Shown here piece by piece: positions 1-7,000 of a stretch of 13,271 nucleotides of DNA. A program made the position numbers and the translations under genes. Each line of letters opens with the position of its first letter. Within the stretch, counting starts at the first letter, position 1. The notes beneath the pieces were generated by a model that ran no database searches, was not told the origin of the DNA, and saw only the letters and a list, made by a program, of their open reading frames with translations. The stretch is taken from positions 1 through 13,271 of the forward strand of contig JADHTP010000061.1 of the NCBI GenBank assembly GCA_016784945.1, given 5' to 3'. Source of the stretch: Deltaproteobacteria bacterium (lineage in GTDB: Bacteria > Myxococcota_A > UBA9042 > DTJE01).

Positions 1-234
1 GACTCCGTCGCTGCTACGGGCGCCAATCTCGGGCGGGCACTGGCGTGCCGCCCTGCGCTTGGCGCTTCTCTTGCTCAAGGGGGGCGCAGCCCCCCTATGA
101 CCCCCCTTGTAGGGGCTCACCCGAGTCGCCCTTATGGGCCAGTGGGATGGACAGGTGTCCATTCTCGGAATCAGGTCGGCGGCCATCCAGATGCCGGCGT
201 GCAGGACCGTTGTCAGGGTGTCGTTGCCGATCAT
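1..234 (-). CDS. Doubtful partial small ORF running off the left edge
   Basis: An ATG at 234-232 overlaps the TGA of the upstream racemase/dehydratase gene in an ATGA arrangement, and its frame stays open for 78 codons to the window edge. The first 40 or so codons read MIGNDTLTTVLHAGIWMAAD and onward, with G/C mostly in third position as in real genes here. The frame then passes through a G-run/C-run hairpin (about 76-115) and becomes Arg/Lys/Pro-rich low-complexity sequence, which looks non-coding. No family is recognised. The stop overlap favours translational coupling, but the frame may equally be chance in GC-rich DNA. No other gene is visible in these 230 bases. Confidence 0.25.
   Translation of the reverse strand, partial: MIGNDTLTTVLHAGIWMAADLIPRMDTCPSHWPIRATRVSPYKGGHRGAAPPLSKRSAKRRAARQCPPEIGARSSDGV
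76..115. repeat. Nested G-run/C-run inverted repeats
   Basis: CAAGGGGGG (76-84) is the exact reverse complement of CCCCCCTTG (101-109). A competing hairpin pairs GGGGGGC (79-85) with GCCCCCC (89-95) around a 3-nt loop. A third pairing is possible between CCCC (103-106) and GGGG (112-115). No T-run follows on either strand, so this is not a standard intrinsic terminator, although it lies downstream of the leftward FadL/racemase genes and could stop transcription or protect a 3' end. A shorter G/C-run palindrome of related appearance (12577-12588) lies in the intergenic gap at the other end of the window, so both may belong to a dispersed repeat family. Confidence 0.6.
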
Positions 235-1196
235 TCGTTTCTATTCCAGGGCAGGTCGTCCAGGTCCACGTTGCCGCCGCTGAACACCACGCCCACGTTG
301 GCGAGTCCTTCGAGACTTATGAAGCGTTCGTCGAGTATGACGGCCAGGGTCACTGCGGAACTGGGCTCGATCAGGATCTTCATCCGTTCCCACACCAGTC
401 GCATGGCCGCCACCACCGGTCCGTCGGGGACCGTGATGACGTCTTCCACCAGGTCCCGGACCACGGGCCAGGTCAGTTCACCCAGGCTCGTGAGCAGGCC
501 GTCGCACAGGGTGTCGGGCCCGGTCTGGGGCACGAAGGCGCCGGCCGCCTTGGACCGGGCGGCGTCATCGGCCCCCGCGGGTTCCGCGGCGAAGACACGG
601 ATGCGGTCGTCCAGGCCACGGGCCGCCAGGGTCACGCCCGAGGTGAGCCCGCCGCCGCCCACCGGGACCACCACTCCGTCCAGACCCGGCGCCTGCTCCA
701 GGAGTTCCAGGGCGGCTGTACCCTGTCCTGCGATGACCCTGGGATCGTCGTAGGGGTGGATGAAGGTGGCGCCGGTCTCTGCCACCACGCGGGCGGCCGT
801 GGATTCGCGGGCCTGCAGTGTGGGCTCGCATAGGTGGACCCGCCCTCCGTATCCTTCCACCGCCCGCTTCTTCACCGCTTTGGAAGTGGACGGCATCACG
901 ATGTGACAGTCGATTCCCCGCAGCCGGGCCGCCAGGGCCAGGGCCTGCGCGTGGTTTCCGCTGCTGTGGGTGACCACCCCCCGCCGGGCCTCCCCGTCGG
1001 ACAGGCTCATGACCGCGTTGCACGCACCACGGAACTTGAAGGCCCCCACCTTCTGAAAATTCTCACACTTGAAGAACAGACGGCGGTCCGCAAGGTGGTC
1101 CAGCGTAGAGCAGGTGAGGACCGGCGTGCGGTTGACCCATGGTGCAATACGCTCGGCGGCCCGTTGAATGATGTCCAGGTTGACAGCGTATTTCAT
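231..1196 (-). CDS. PLP-dependent serine racemase / threonine (serine) dehydratase
   Basis: A 321-residue fold-type II PLP enzyme without a C-terminal ACT domain, the size of eukaryotic serine racemases and short catabolic dehydratases. It would deaminate L-threonine or L-serine to a 2-oxo acid, or racemise serine, in the cytoplasm. K54 in FKFRGA is the Schiff-base lysine. S78-S-G-N-H82 matches the substrate loop, with S79 at the place of the re-face serine base of serine racemase. GGGGL (180-184) cups the phosphate. E205, A209 and D211 match the Mg2+ site of the racemase family, and S306 in SGGNVDL sits at the PLP ring-nitrogen position. The ATG at 1196 starts just before the conserved N-terminus; a longer frame to 1247 would extend into the upstream gene. 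Its start is 4 nt past the stop of the FadL-like gene, so the two are probably co-transcribed. Sequence alone does not separate racemase from dehydratase. Confidence 0.9.
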   Translation of the reverse strand: MKYAVNLDIIQRAAERIAPWVNRTPVLTCSTLDHLADRRLFFKCENFQKVGAFKFRGACNAVMSLSDGEARRGVVTHSSGNHAQALALAARLRGIDCHIVMPSTSKAVKKRAVEGYGGRVHLCEPTLQARESTAARVVAETGATFIHPYDDPRVIAGQGTAALELLEQAPGLDGVVVPVGGGGLTSGVTLAARGLDDRIRVFAAEPAGADDAARSKAAGAFVPQTGPDTLCDGLLTSLGELTWPVVRDLVEDVITVPDGPVVAAMRLVWERMKILIEPSSAVTLAVILDERFISLEGLANVGVVFSGGNVDLDDLPWNRNE

Positions 1197-1200
1197 GGGT

Positions 1201-2748
1201 CTACAGGAACACCGACTCGGGGGGCTCTTCCTGATCCTTCCATTCATGGGTCCTGTCCAGGGCTCCTTCGCCGTAGATCAGGGTTTCCCAGGTGATGTTC
1301 AGTCCGATGGTGACGATGTCGAAACTGCCTGAATAGGACCCTTCGTTCACCGCGTAGCCATTCTGTATGGATCCGTCAGGCATTAGAATCTGCTGGTAGA
1401 TGTTTCCGGTTCCCGATCCCACCGTTCGGTCCAGTTGCCAGACATGAGCGTACGAGATACCGATATCGATACCCCGCCACTCTGTCGAGACACCGACGCC
1501 AATCCCGAGTCTATCGTAGGAAGGCAGGTCGACCATGGTGTATTCGGTGCGGTGGGCCGCTGATTCCCACCATCCTCCGAGACGCAGGGTCAACCATTTA
1601 GGGATGGGGTTGTACTGGCCTCCAATTCGGACGCTATAGGTGTCCTTGTAGTTTCGGATAAGGTTCAACCGCTTCAGGAGGATCGTAGAACCCAATGCCT
1701 CGACCTCGTCCTTCTTGAAGTCGATATCGAAGGAGTTCATTGCCGACCATTGTTCCCAAACGAAGTCTGCCTCAACGTCGAAGACCTCCCTGTCGCCGTC
1801 CATGTGGAAATACCTGACGGCGGTTTGGACCGATCTCGGATAGGTAAATGACAGAGTGGCGGGCACGGTAAAAGGCTCGAAGTTCTCGAGGATCGAATTC
1901 GACGTCCCAGACATCTCGATTGTCCCACTGGCCTCGAATTCAATAGGAACGATCCGGGATGAGATCGCGAATTCAAGGTATGGCAAGGGACGGATCCAGG
2001 CCGACACAATCGTCGACCACTTACTGTCCCAATCGGACATGTCGAGTTTTGCTTGGAGGTCGTTTCTGGTCTGGACGGGGTGGTTGGTATTGGTTGGCCC
2101 GCCTGGCGCGACTAGGTTCAGTGAGTATTTCATGCCGGGAATAGCTGCGTACTGGATGCTGGTTCCGAAGCCGAACCAGTCACGGCCCTCGAACTGTCCC
2201 TTGAACGCAAACGATAGGGTCAAAAAGGCCATTGTCATGTCTTGGTGCTTGAACGAGTAGCGCGTTGCGGAATCGTTATTGGGGTCAGTGAATCCGGACT
2301 TTCCCACGGCGGCCGGCCCATAGAATCCAAGTGCAAAGGTCCAGTTCTCCAGGCCGAAATCGCTCGAAAGGCCCAATGAGATGCCCATGGGAAAGAAACC
2401 TTGATCCTCTTTGGCTGGGGCGAATTCGCGCGGGTCTCCAGTGGGATTGCCGCTCAGGTCCAGTTTCTGGGCCGGGGAGCGCTGGAACGTCAGGTTCTCC
2501 TGGGTGAAGCTGTGACTGTAATGCAACTGGGTTCCTCTCAGCAAGGACAGTCGGGACGGATTCCAATACATGGCGGAGGCATCGTCGGCCTTCAGGGTGA
2601 AGGCGCCGCCACGACCCACGGCGTGGAATCCCTGGGGCCCGTATTCGAAGCCCGCGGCCAGGACGTCCCGGGGCTCCGCGGCCCAGGCCATCAGGAGGGC
2701 GGCGAAGGTACACGCCGCCGTTCTCAACACACGGTTCCATTCCTGCAT
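1201..2748 (-). CDS. FadL/OmpP1/TodX-type outer-membrane transport protein
   Basis: A 515-residue protein with a signal peptide (basic start, hydrophobic stretch about 10-24, likely cleavage near VLA-AGF at 31/32). The mature start AGFEYGPQGFHAVGRGGAF and the following DDASAMYWNPS (55-65) are hallmark features of FadL-family barrels, whose N-terminus plugs the pore. The rest alternates short hydrophobic/aromatic strands with polar loops, ending in a strand-like stretch (FDIVTIGLNITWETL) plus a charged tail. The family passes long-chain fatty acids or other hydrophobic compounds across the outer membrane; the substrate here is unknown. The ATG at 2748 has a GGGAG Shine-Dalgarno 7 nt upstream; a longer frame (to 2826) would run through the divergent control region and is unlikely. 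A/T-ending codons and GAATTC sites are visibly commoner here than in neighbouring genes. It leads a two-gene unit with the racemase/dehydratase. Confidence 0.85.
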   Translation of the reverse strand: MQEWNRVLRTAACTFAALLMAWAAEPRDVLAAGFEYGPQGFHAVGRGGAFTLKADDASAMYWNPSRLSLLRGTQLHYSHSFTQENLTFQRSPAQKLDLSGNPTGDPREFAPAKEDQGFFPMGISLGLSSDFGLENWTFALGFYGPAAVGKSGFTDPNNDSATRYSFKHQDMTMAFLTLSFAFKGQFEGRDWFGFGTSIQYAAIPGMKYSLNLVAPGGPTNTNHPVQTRNDLQAKLDMSDWDSKWSTIVSAWIRPLPYLEFAISSRIVPIEFEASGTIEMSGTSNSILENFEPFTVPATLSFTYPRSVQTAVRYFHMDGDREVFDVEADFVWEQWSAMNSFDIDFKKDEVEALGSTILLKRLNLIRNYKDTYSVRIGGQYNPIPKWLTLRLGGWWESAAHRTEYTMVDLPSYDRLGIGVGVSTEWRGIDIGISYAHVWQLDRTVGSGTGNIYQQILMPDGSIQNGYAVNEGSYSGSFDIVTIGLNITWETLIYGEGALDRTHEWKDQEEPPESVFL

Positions 2749-2813
2749 CGAATCACTCCCGCAACGTGACTGGTGGATACGACATTCGTTGGGAAAAGCT
2801 AGCACAGCCCCCC

Positions 2814-2826
2814 TTGGAAAGTCCAA
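2814..2826. promoter_or_regulatory. Inverted repeat in the divergent control region
   Basis: TTGGA (2814-2818) and TCCAA (2822-2826) form a 5-bp inverted repeat with a 3-nt spacer, between the divergently transcribed FadL-like gene (start 2748) and lipoprotein gene (start 2907). It lies where a -35 region for the leftward gene might fall (TTGGAC on the minus strand). It could be an operator, but arms this short occur by chance. Confidence 0.25.
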
Positions 2827-2857
2827 TGGAACGGTGGCGGTTCTTGACGTAGTCCTC

Positions 2858-2863
2858 TATAAT
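2858..2863 (+). promoter_or_regulatory. Perfect -10 hexamer for the lipoprotein gene
   Basis: A consensus TATAAT lies 43 nt before the lipoprotein start codon, in a visibly AT-richer patch of a GC-rich window. A TTGACG (2844-2849) is nearby, but its 8-nt spacing is too short to act as the matching -35. At the normal spacing only TGGCGG (2835-2840) is found, so the promoter may need an activator or lean on its -10. Initiation near 2870 would give a leader of about 37 nt containing the palindrome at 2883-2894. Confidence 0.5.
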
Positions 2864-2882
2864 CTGCCGTCAGACTTTGTAT

Positions 2883-2894
2883 CGATTCGAATCG
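2883..2894. promoter_or_regulatory. Perfect 12-bp palindrome beside the ribosome binding site
   Basis: CGATTCGAATCG reads the same on both strands and directly abuts the GGGAGGA Shine-Dalgarno (2894-2900) of the lipoprotein gene. It has no loop, so a dimeric protein-binding site is more plausible than an RNA hairpin. Bound protein here, just downstream of the TATAAT, would block transcription. Confidence 0.4.
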
Positions 2895-2906
2895 GGAGGA
2901 TTTCGC

Positions 2907-3920
2907 ATGAATCGTGCGCTGATGGCAATGGCTGCCGGCCTGTTCCTGCTCATGGGCCCGGGTTGCGGGAGTGACAACGGGACCACCGAACCCGACGAGG
3001 TGGCGGATCCGGGTGGCGGGAGTGACAACGGGACCACCGAACCCGACGTGGTGGCGGATCCGGGTGGCGGGACCGATGAGGGCCCGGGCACGGACACCAA
3101 CGTGGGCAACGCCTGCCACGCCTGCGTGCTGGCCGGGGAGGGAATGGCACTCCGCTTCACCATGATGGACGTGACCGAACCGTCCATACCCGACGGACTG
3201 CCCGAGTTTTTGAACAACATCTGGGGCCCCGACCTGGCGGCCTTCCGCCTGAACGTGATCCTGCGCCTGGACAAGGTGACGGACCAGGGTGACGGCACCC
3301 TCAAGGTGGATGTCACCGCCGGCGCCGGCTGGCACGACCTGACCGCTGCGGACATCACGCCCATCGTGCACGACAAGGTGCCCACCAAGTTCAATTTCGT
3401 GGAAGGTTTCACCACCACCTTCCACGCCACCATCGACGAGAACTGCACCTTCCAGACCGACGACAACGCGAGCCTGTGGTTCCATCCCGGTCCCCTGGAC
3501 CGCGCCCTGGTCTGTTCGGCGGGCGACGACACCATCGGCCTTCCCAAGGACACCATTCCCATTGCCAACCTGGACGCCATGGGGACCTTCGACGCCGAGT
3601 GCAAGAACATCTTCGACGGTGAGATGACCGGGTGCATCGCGGCGGACGCGGCGTGCCAGATCTGCAACTTCATCCTGGCGCCGAACTACGAGAACTGGGC
3701 CTTGAACGCGGATCCCGCGGTGACACCGGAGAACTGCCAGGCCAGCTACTGCAACCATCACTGCGGCAAGGGCGATGGCGGCATGCCCCTGTGGGCGAAC
3801 TTCGGCGGTTTCGTGGAGGCTATCGGCGTCCCCAAGACCTGTGACGTGAACGGTCCGGAATCAGGATATGGCCTGGTCGGCAACTGGGAAGCCGAACTGA
3901 TCACCATGGAAGCCAACTGA
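2907..3920 (+). CDS. Cys-rich lipoprotein of unknown function with duplicated linker
   Basis: A 337-residue protein starting at the ATG at 2907, 6 nt after GGAGGA. Residues 1-20 form a short lipoprotein-type leader ending LLMGPGC, so C20 is the probable lipidated cysteine, though the -3 Gly is not the usual Leu. A Gly/Asp/Glu/Pro-rich linker follows, built from a 17-residue unit twice in tandem (21-37, 38-54). The folded part (about 68-337) holds twelve cysteines: 70, 73, 180, 203, 232, 243, 250, 253, 277, 282, 286, 312. They include C-x2-C pairs (70/73, 250/253) and a C-x4-C-x3-C cluster with two histidines (277-286). The even number and the export signal suggest disulfides; metal binding is possible. 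No domain family is recognised. It is divergent from the FadL-like gene and 97 bp upstream of the triple-enzyme gene, which has its own likely promoter. Confidence 0.85.
   Translation: MNRALMAMAAGLFLLMGPGCGSDNGTTEPDEVADPGGGSDNGTTEPDVVADPGGGTDEGPGTDTNVGNACHACVLAGEGMALRFTMMDVTEPSIPDGLPEFLNNIWGPDLAAFRLNVILRLDKVTDQGDGTLKVDVTAGAGWHDLTAADITPIVHDKVPTKFNFVEGFTTTFHATIDENCTFQTDDNASLWFHPGPLDRALVCSAGDDTIGLPKDTIPIANLDAMGTFDAECKNIFDGEMTGCIAADAACQICNFILAPNYENWALNADPAVTPENCQASYCNHHCGKGDGGMPLWANFGGFVEAIGVPKTCDVNGPESGYGLVGNWEAELITMEAN
2967..3068 (+). repeat. 51-bp tandem duplication coding two 17-residue linker units
   Basis: Two head-to-tail 51-bp units (2967-3017, 3018-3068) differ at one base, GAG versus GTG, changing Glu31 to Val48. 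Near-identity even at third positions points to a recent duplication. The unit length is a multiple of three, so copy-number change keeps the frame and only lengthens the spacer between the lipid anchor and the folded domain. Confidence 0.95.
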
Positions 3921-3981
3921 CCGGACCCGCTTTCGTTTCGAATGTCCCTGACCACCACCATCCAATCCATCCTTCCTTTCC

Positions 3982-3990
3982 TGCTATCAT
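3982..3990 (+). promoter_or_regulatory. Extended -10 promoter before the triple-enzyme gene
   Basis: TGC-TATCAT (TG at 3982-3983, hexamer 3985-3990) fits an extended -10 element, which can work without a strong -35; none is evident at the right distance. Initiation near 3997 would give a leader of about 20 nt. The 97-bp gap after the preceding gene leaves room for this promoter. Confidence 0.35.
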
Positions 3991-4006
3991 GCCCCCCGTG
4001 TCGGCT

Positions 4007-4011
4007 GGAGG
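4007..4011 (+). promoter_or_regulatory. Shine-Dalgarno deciding the GTG start at 4018
   Basis: GGAGG lies 6 nt before the GTG at 4018-4020. The first in-frame ATG falls at residue 12, inside the hydrophobic leader, so the GTG is needed for a complete signal sequence. Confidence 0.7.
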
Positions 4012-4017
4012 TGTGGC

Positions 4018-7000
4018 GTGTTCGCGTGCCGGGGATTGCTGCTTTTCACGATGGGCATTGCGCTGGGTTGCGGCGGGAGTGCGGGGGCGCCGGACGTGGT
4101 CGACCCGATGGATTCCGGTGACGAGGTGATCGCGTCGACCGCGGTCAAGGCCTTTCCCTCCGATTTCCGCTTCGGCGCCGCCACGGCCGCCCACCAGATC
4201 GAGGGCGGCCAGACCAACAACTGGTCCCTGTGGGAGACGCTGCCCCAGTTCGCCGGGAAGACCGCAGAGCCTTCCAGCCTGTCCACCGATCACTACAACC
4301 GGTACGAGGAGGACCTGGACTGGATCACCTGGATGGGCCTGGACACCTTCCGGCTGTCGGTGGAATGGTCCCGGATCGAGCCGGCGCGTGGCGTCTACGA
4401 CCCGAAGGAAGTCGCCCACTACCGCGACGTGTTCGAGGCCATGAAGGTCCGGGGCATCCGTCCCAGCGTGACCCTGCACCACTTTACCGAACCCACCTGG
4501 TTCAACGACCTGACCAAGCTGTCCGAACCCCCGACCAACGACGGATTCTGTCCCGACGGGCCCTCGGACACGGACCTGTGTTTCTGGAGCGGACCCGATG
4601 CCCCGAAAGCCTTCGGGGATTTCTGCGGGAAGGTCGCACGGGAGTACGGCGCCTGGGTGGACGAGTGGATGACCATCAACGAGTTGACGGGCTACTGGCT
4701 CAGTTCCTCCATCGGGGGCGACTTTCCACCGGGGCTCACGGCCATGACATTGCCCGAGATCGACTCCGTCGCCCTCCCGGTGCTCAGGGGCATGCTCGAA
4801 GGACACGCCCTCTGCTACAGGGCGATCCACGATGAGGACACGGTGGACGCCGACGGGGACGGCAGGGCCGCGGTGGTGGGAATGACCATGGGCGTGGGGT
4901 CGGTCAGGCCCTCCGATCCGGAGGATCCCGCCGCCGTGGAGGCCGCCGAACAGGGCGAGTCGCTGGCCAACTACCTGGTGTTCGACGCGGTGACCGCCGG
5001 GATGCTGGACGCCGACTTCGATACGGTCCCCGAAGAAAGCCATCCGGAATGGGCGGACACCCTGGATATCATCGGGGTGCAGTACTACGCCTCCACCGTG
5101 GTGGTGCCGTTGTCCGTCCACCCCGTCCTGAAGGGCACTCCGTGCATGAACGTGGCCGACGAGACCCTCGTGGAACTGGAACTGCTGGCCGGGTGCCCCC
5201 CGCCTCCCACCTACGACTTCACCATGGGGGACGAGATCCCCGCCGCCGTTTATGGGCGGCAACCCGACCCCGACGGCCTGGTGGAGGTCCTGGGCCGGCT
5301 GCACGACCGCTACCCGGACGTCGGGCTGGTGATCACCGAAAACGGGTTTGCCAACTACGACCAGAAGAGGGCGGGCACACTGGTCAGGCACCTGGACGCG
5401 TGCCACCGGGCCATCGAGAAGGGCATCCCACTGGAGGGCTACTACCACTGGTCCCTGCTGGACAATTACGAATGGGGCAGTGGATTCGCGGTCCGTTTCG
5501 GGCTCATCAGGGTGGACTACGATAACGGTCAGGCACGCATGAAGACCGTGGCGGCCGACGTGTATCGTGACATCACCGCGTCGGGCGGGCTGACCCAGGA
5601 TCTCCTGGATATCTACGGGGGGAACGGCCCCCTGCTCGACGAGGCCGGCGTCCTGGACGACAGGCTGACCGTCACGACCTTCAACGTACTGCACGGACTG
5701 CTGTCCGAAGACCCGGCCGCACAGCCTTTTGATCGGTTTGCCGAACGCCTGGACCTGACCGCCGGTTCCCTTGCGGCCGATCAGGATTCTCTGGTCCTGC
5801 TCCAGGAGGTGTCCGCCACGGCGCCCGAAGGTTATCCGGACGTGATCCGGGATTTTCTGGACGCCATGAACGAGCCCGGTCCGGCCCGCTACCACGCGGC
5901 GTTCGGTGCCCTGTCCGGCGACCCGCCAACGGTGGATTCCGGTGAAGGCTACACGGGCCAGCTCATCGGTACCCGGTTGCCCCTGGTGACCGTGCCCCAC
6001 GGGACCTCCGTTGCCAGCCTGCGGTCCGTGACCCACCTGCGGGTGGATTCTGGCCTGGGTCTGGTGGATGCCTTCAACTGTCACCTCGATGGAGGGAGCC
6101 ACGTCGAGGCCCTGGAGGAAATGCAGAAGGTCCTGGATTTCGTGGACGCCCAGGCCGGGGAAGACACCGTAGTGATCCTGGCGGGCGATTTCAATTCGAC
6201 CCCGGACTCCCCGGTGTTCGACCTGTTGCGCGCAGCGGGCTTCGAGGACCTGGGCCAGGCCTCCGGGCTCACCTGCGGCCAGGCAGGCGACCCCGGGTGC
6301 ACCAACGAGACCCTGCCGCTGGCCGATCCGGCGAACCCGTCGGACCGTCGCATTGATTACGTGTGGATGCGAACGACACAGCCACTGGAGACCGCCTGTG
6401 TGTCCCGGTTCCAAGAGGCCCTGCCCGATGGAAAGGGCGGCTCGCTGTGGATGTCGGACCACATCGGGATCCGGTGCGAGATTTCCAAGGATGGCGTCGG
6501 AACCAATGGCCCGCTATCCGAGCCCTGCAACGGCCATTCGTCGCTGTGCGGTCGTCGGTACGACGAGGTGGCCAGCGTCACCACCCACAACGCCATGGCC
6601 AACGAGGCCCAGGGTTTTGCCATCCCCAACCAGCTGGAGAGCCTCACCACCCAGATGACCGATGGCGTGCGCGGCCTCATGCTCGACACCCACTACTACC
6701 AGGACGAGGTCACGCTGTGCCACAGTGACTGCCTGGTGGGCCACCGGCCGCTGCTGGATGGACTGGTGGAGATCCGGGAGTTCCTGCAGGCCAATCCACG
6801 GGAGATCATCACCATCATATTCGAGTCCCAGGTCAGCGAGTCCGACACCGCCGCGGTGTTCGAAGCCGCCGGTCTGACGGATTTTCTGCTGGCCCATTGG
6901 GCGGGCGACCCGTGGCCCACGCTCGGTCTGATGATCGAGACCGGTCGCCGACTGGTGGTGTTTTCGGACAAGAGCAAAGGCAAGGTCCCCTGGCACCATG

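Noticed and set aside
45..833. Plus-strand open frame covering the left edge and part of the racemase/dehydratase
   Set aside because: It is antisense to conserved PLP-enzyme motifs and has no plausible product.
2835..2849. Sigma-54-like promoter (TGGCGG...TTGAC)
   Set aside because: The spacing between the GG and GC-like elements is about 2 nt too short and the -12 GC is missing.
2844..2863. TTGACG plus TATAAT as a standard -35/-10 pair
   Set aside because: The spacer is only 8 nt, far below the 16-18 nt needed, so only the -10 is kept.
3901..6462. Long open frame on the minus strand opposite the fusion gene (853 codons)
   Set aside because: It is a mirror frame typical of high-GC3 DNA: His/Gly/Val/Gln-rich, no domain, and wholly antisense to three well-supported catalytic motifs.
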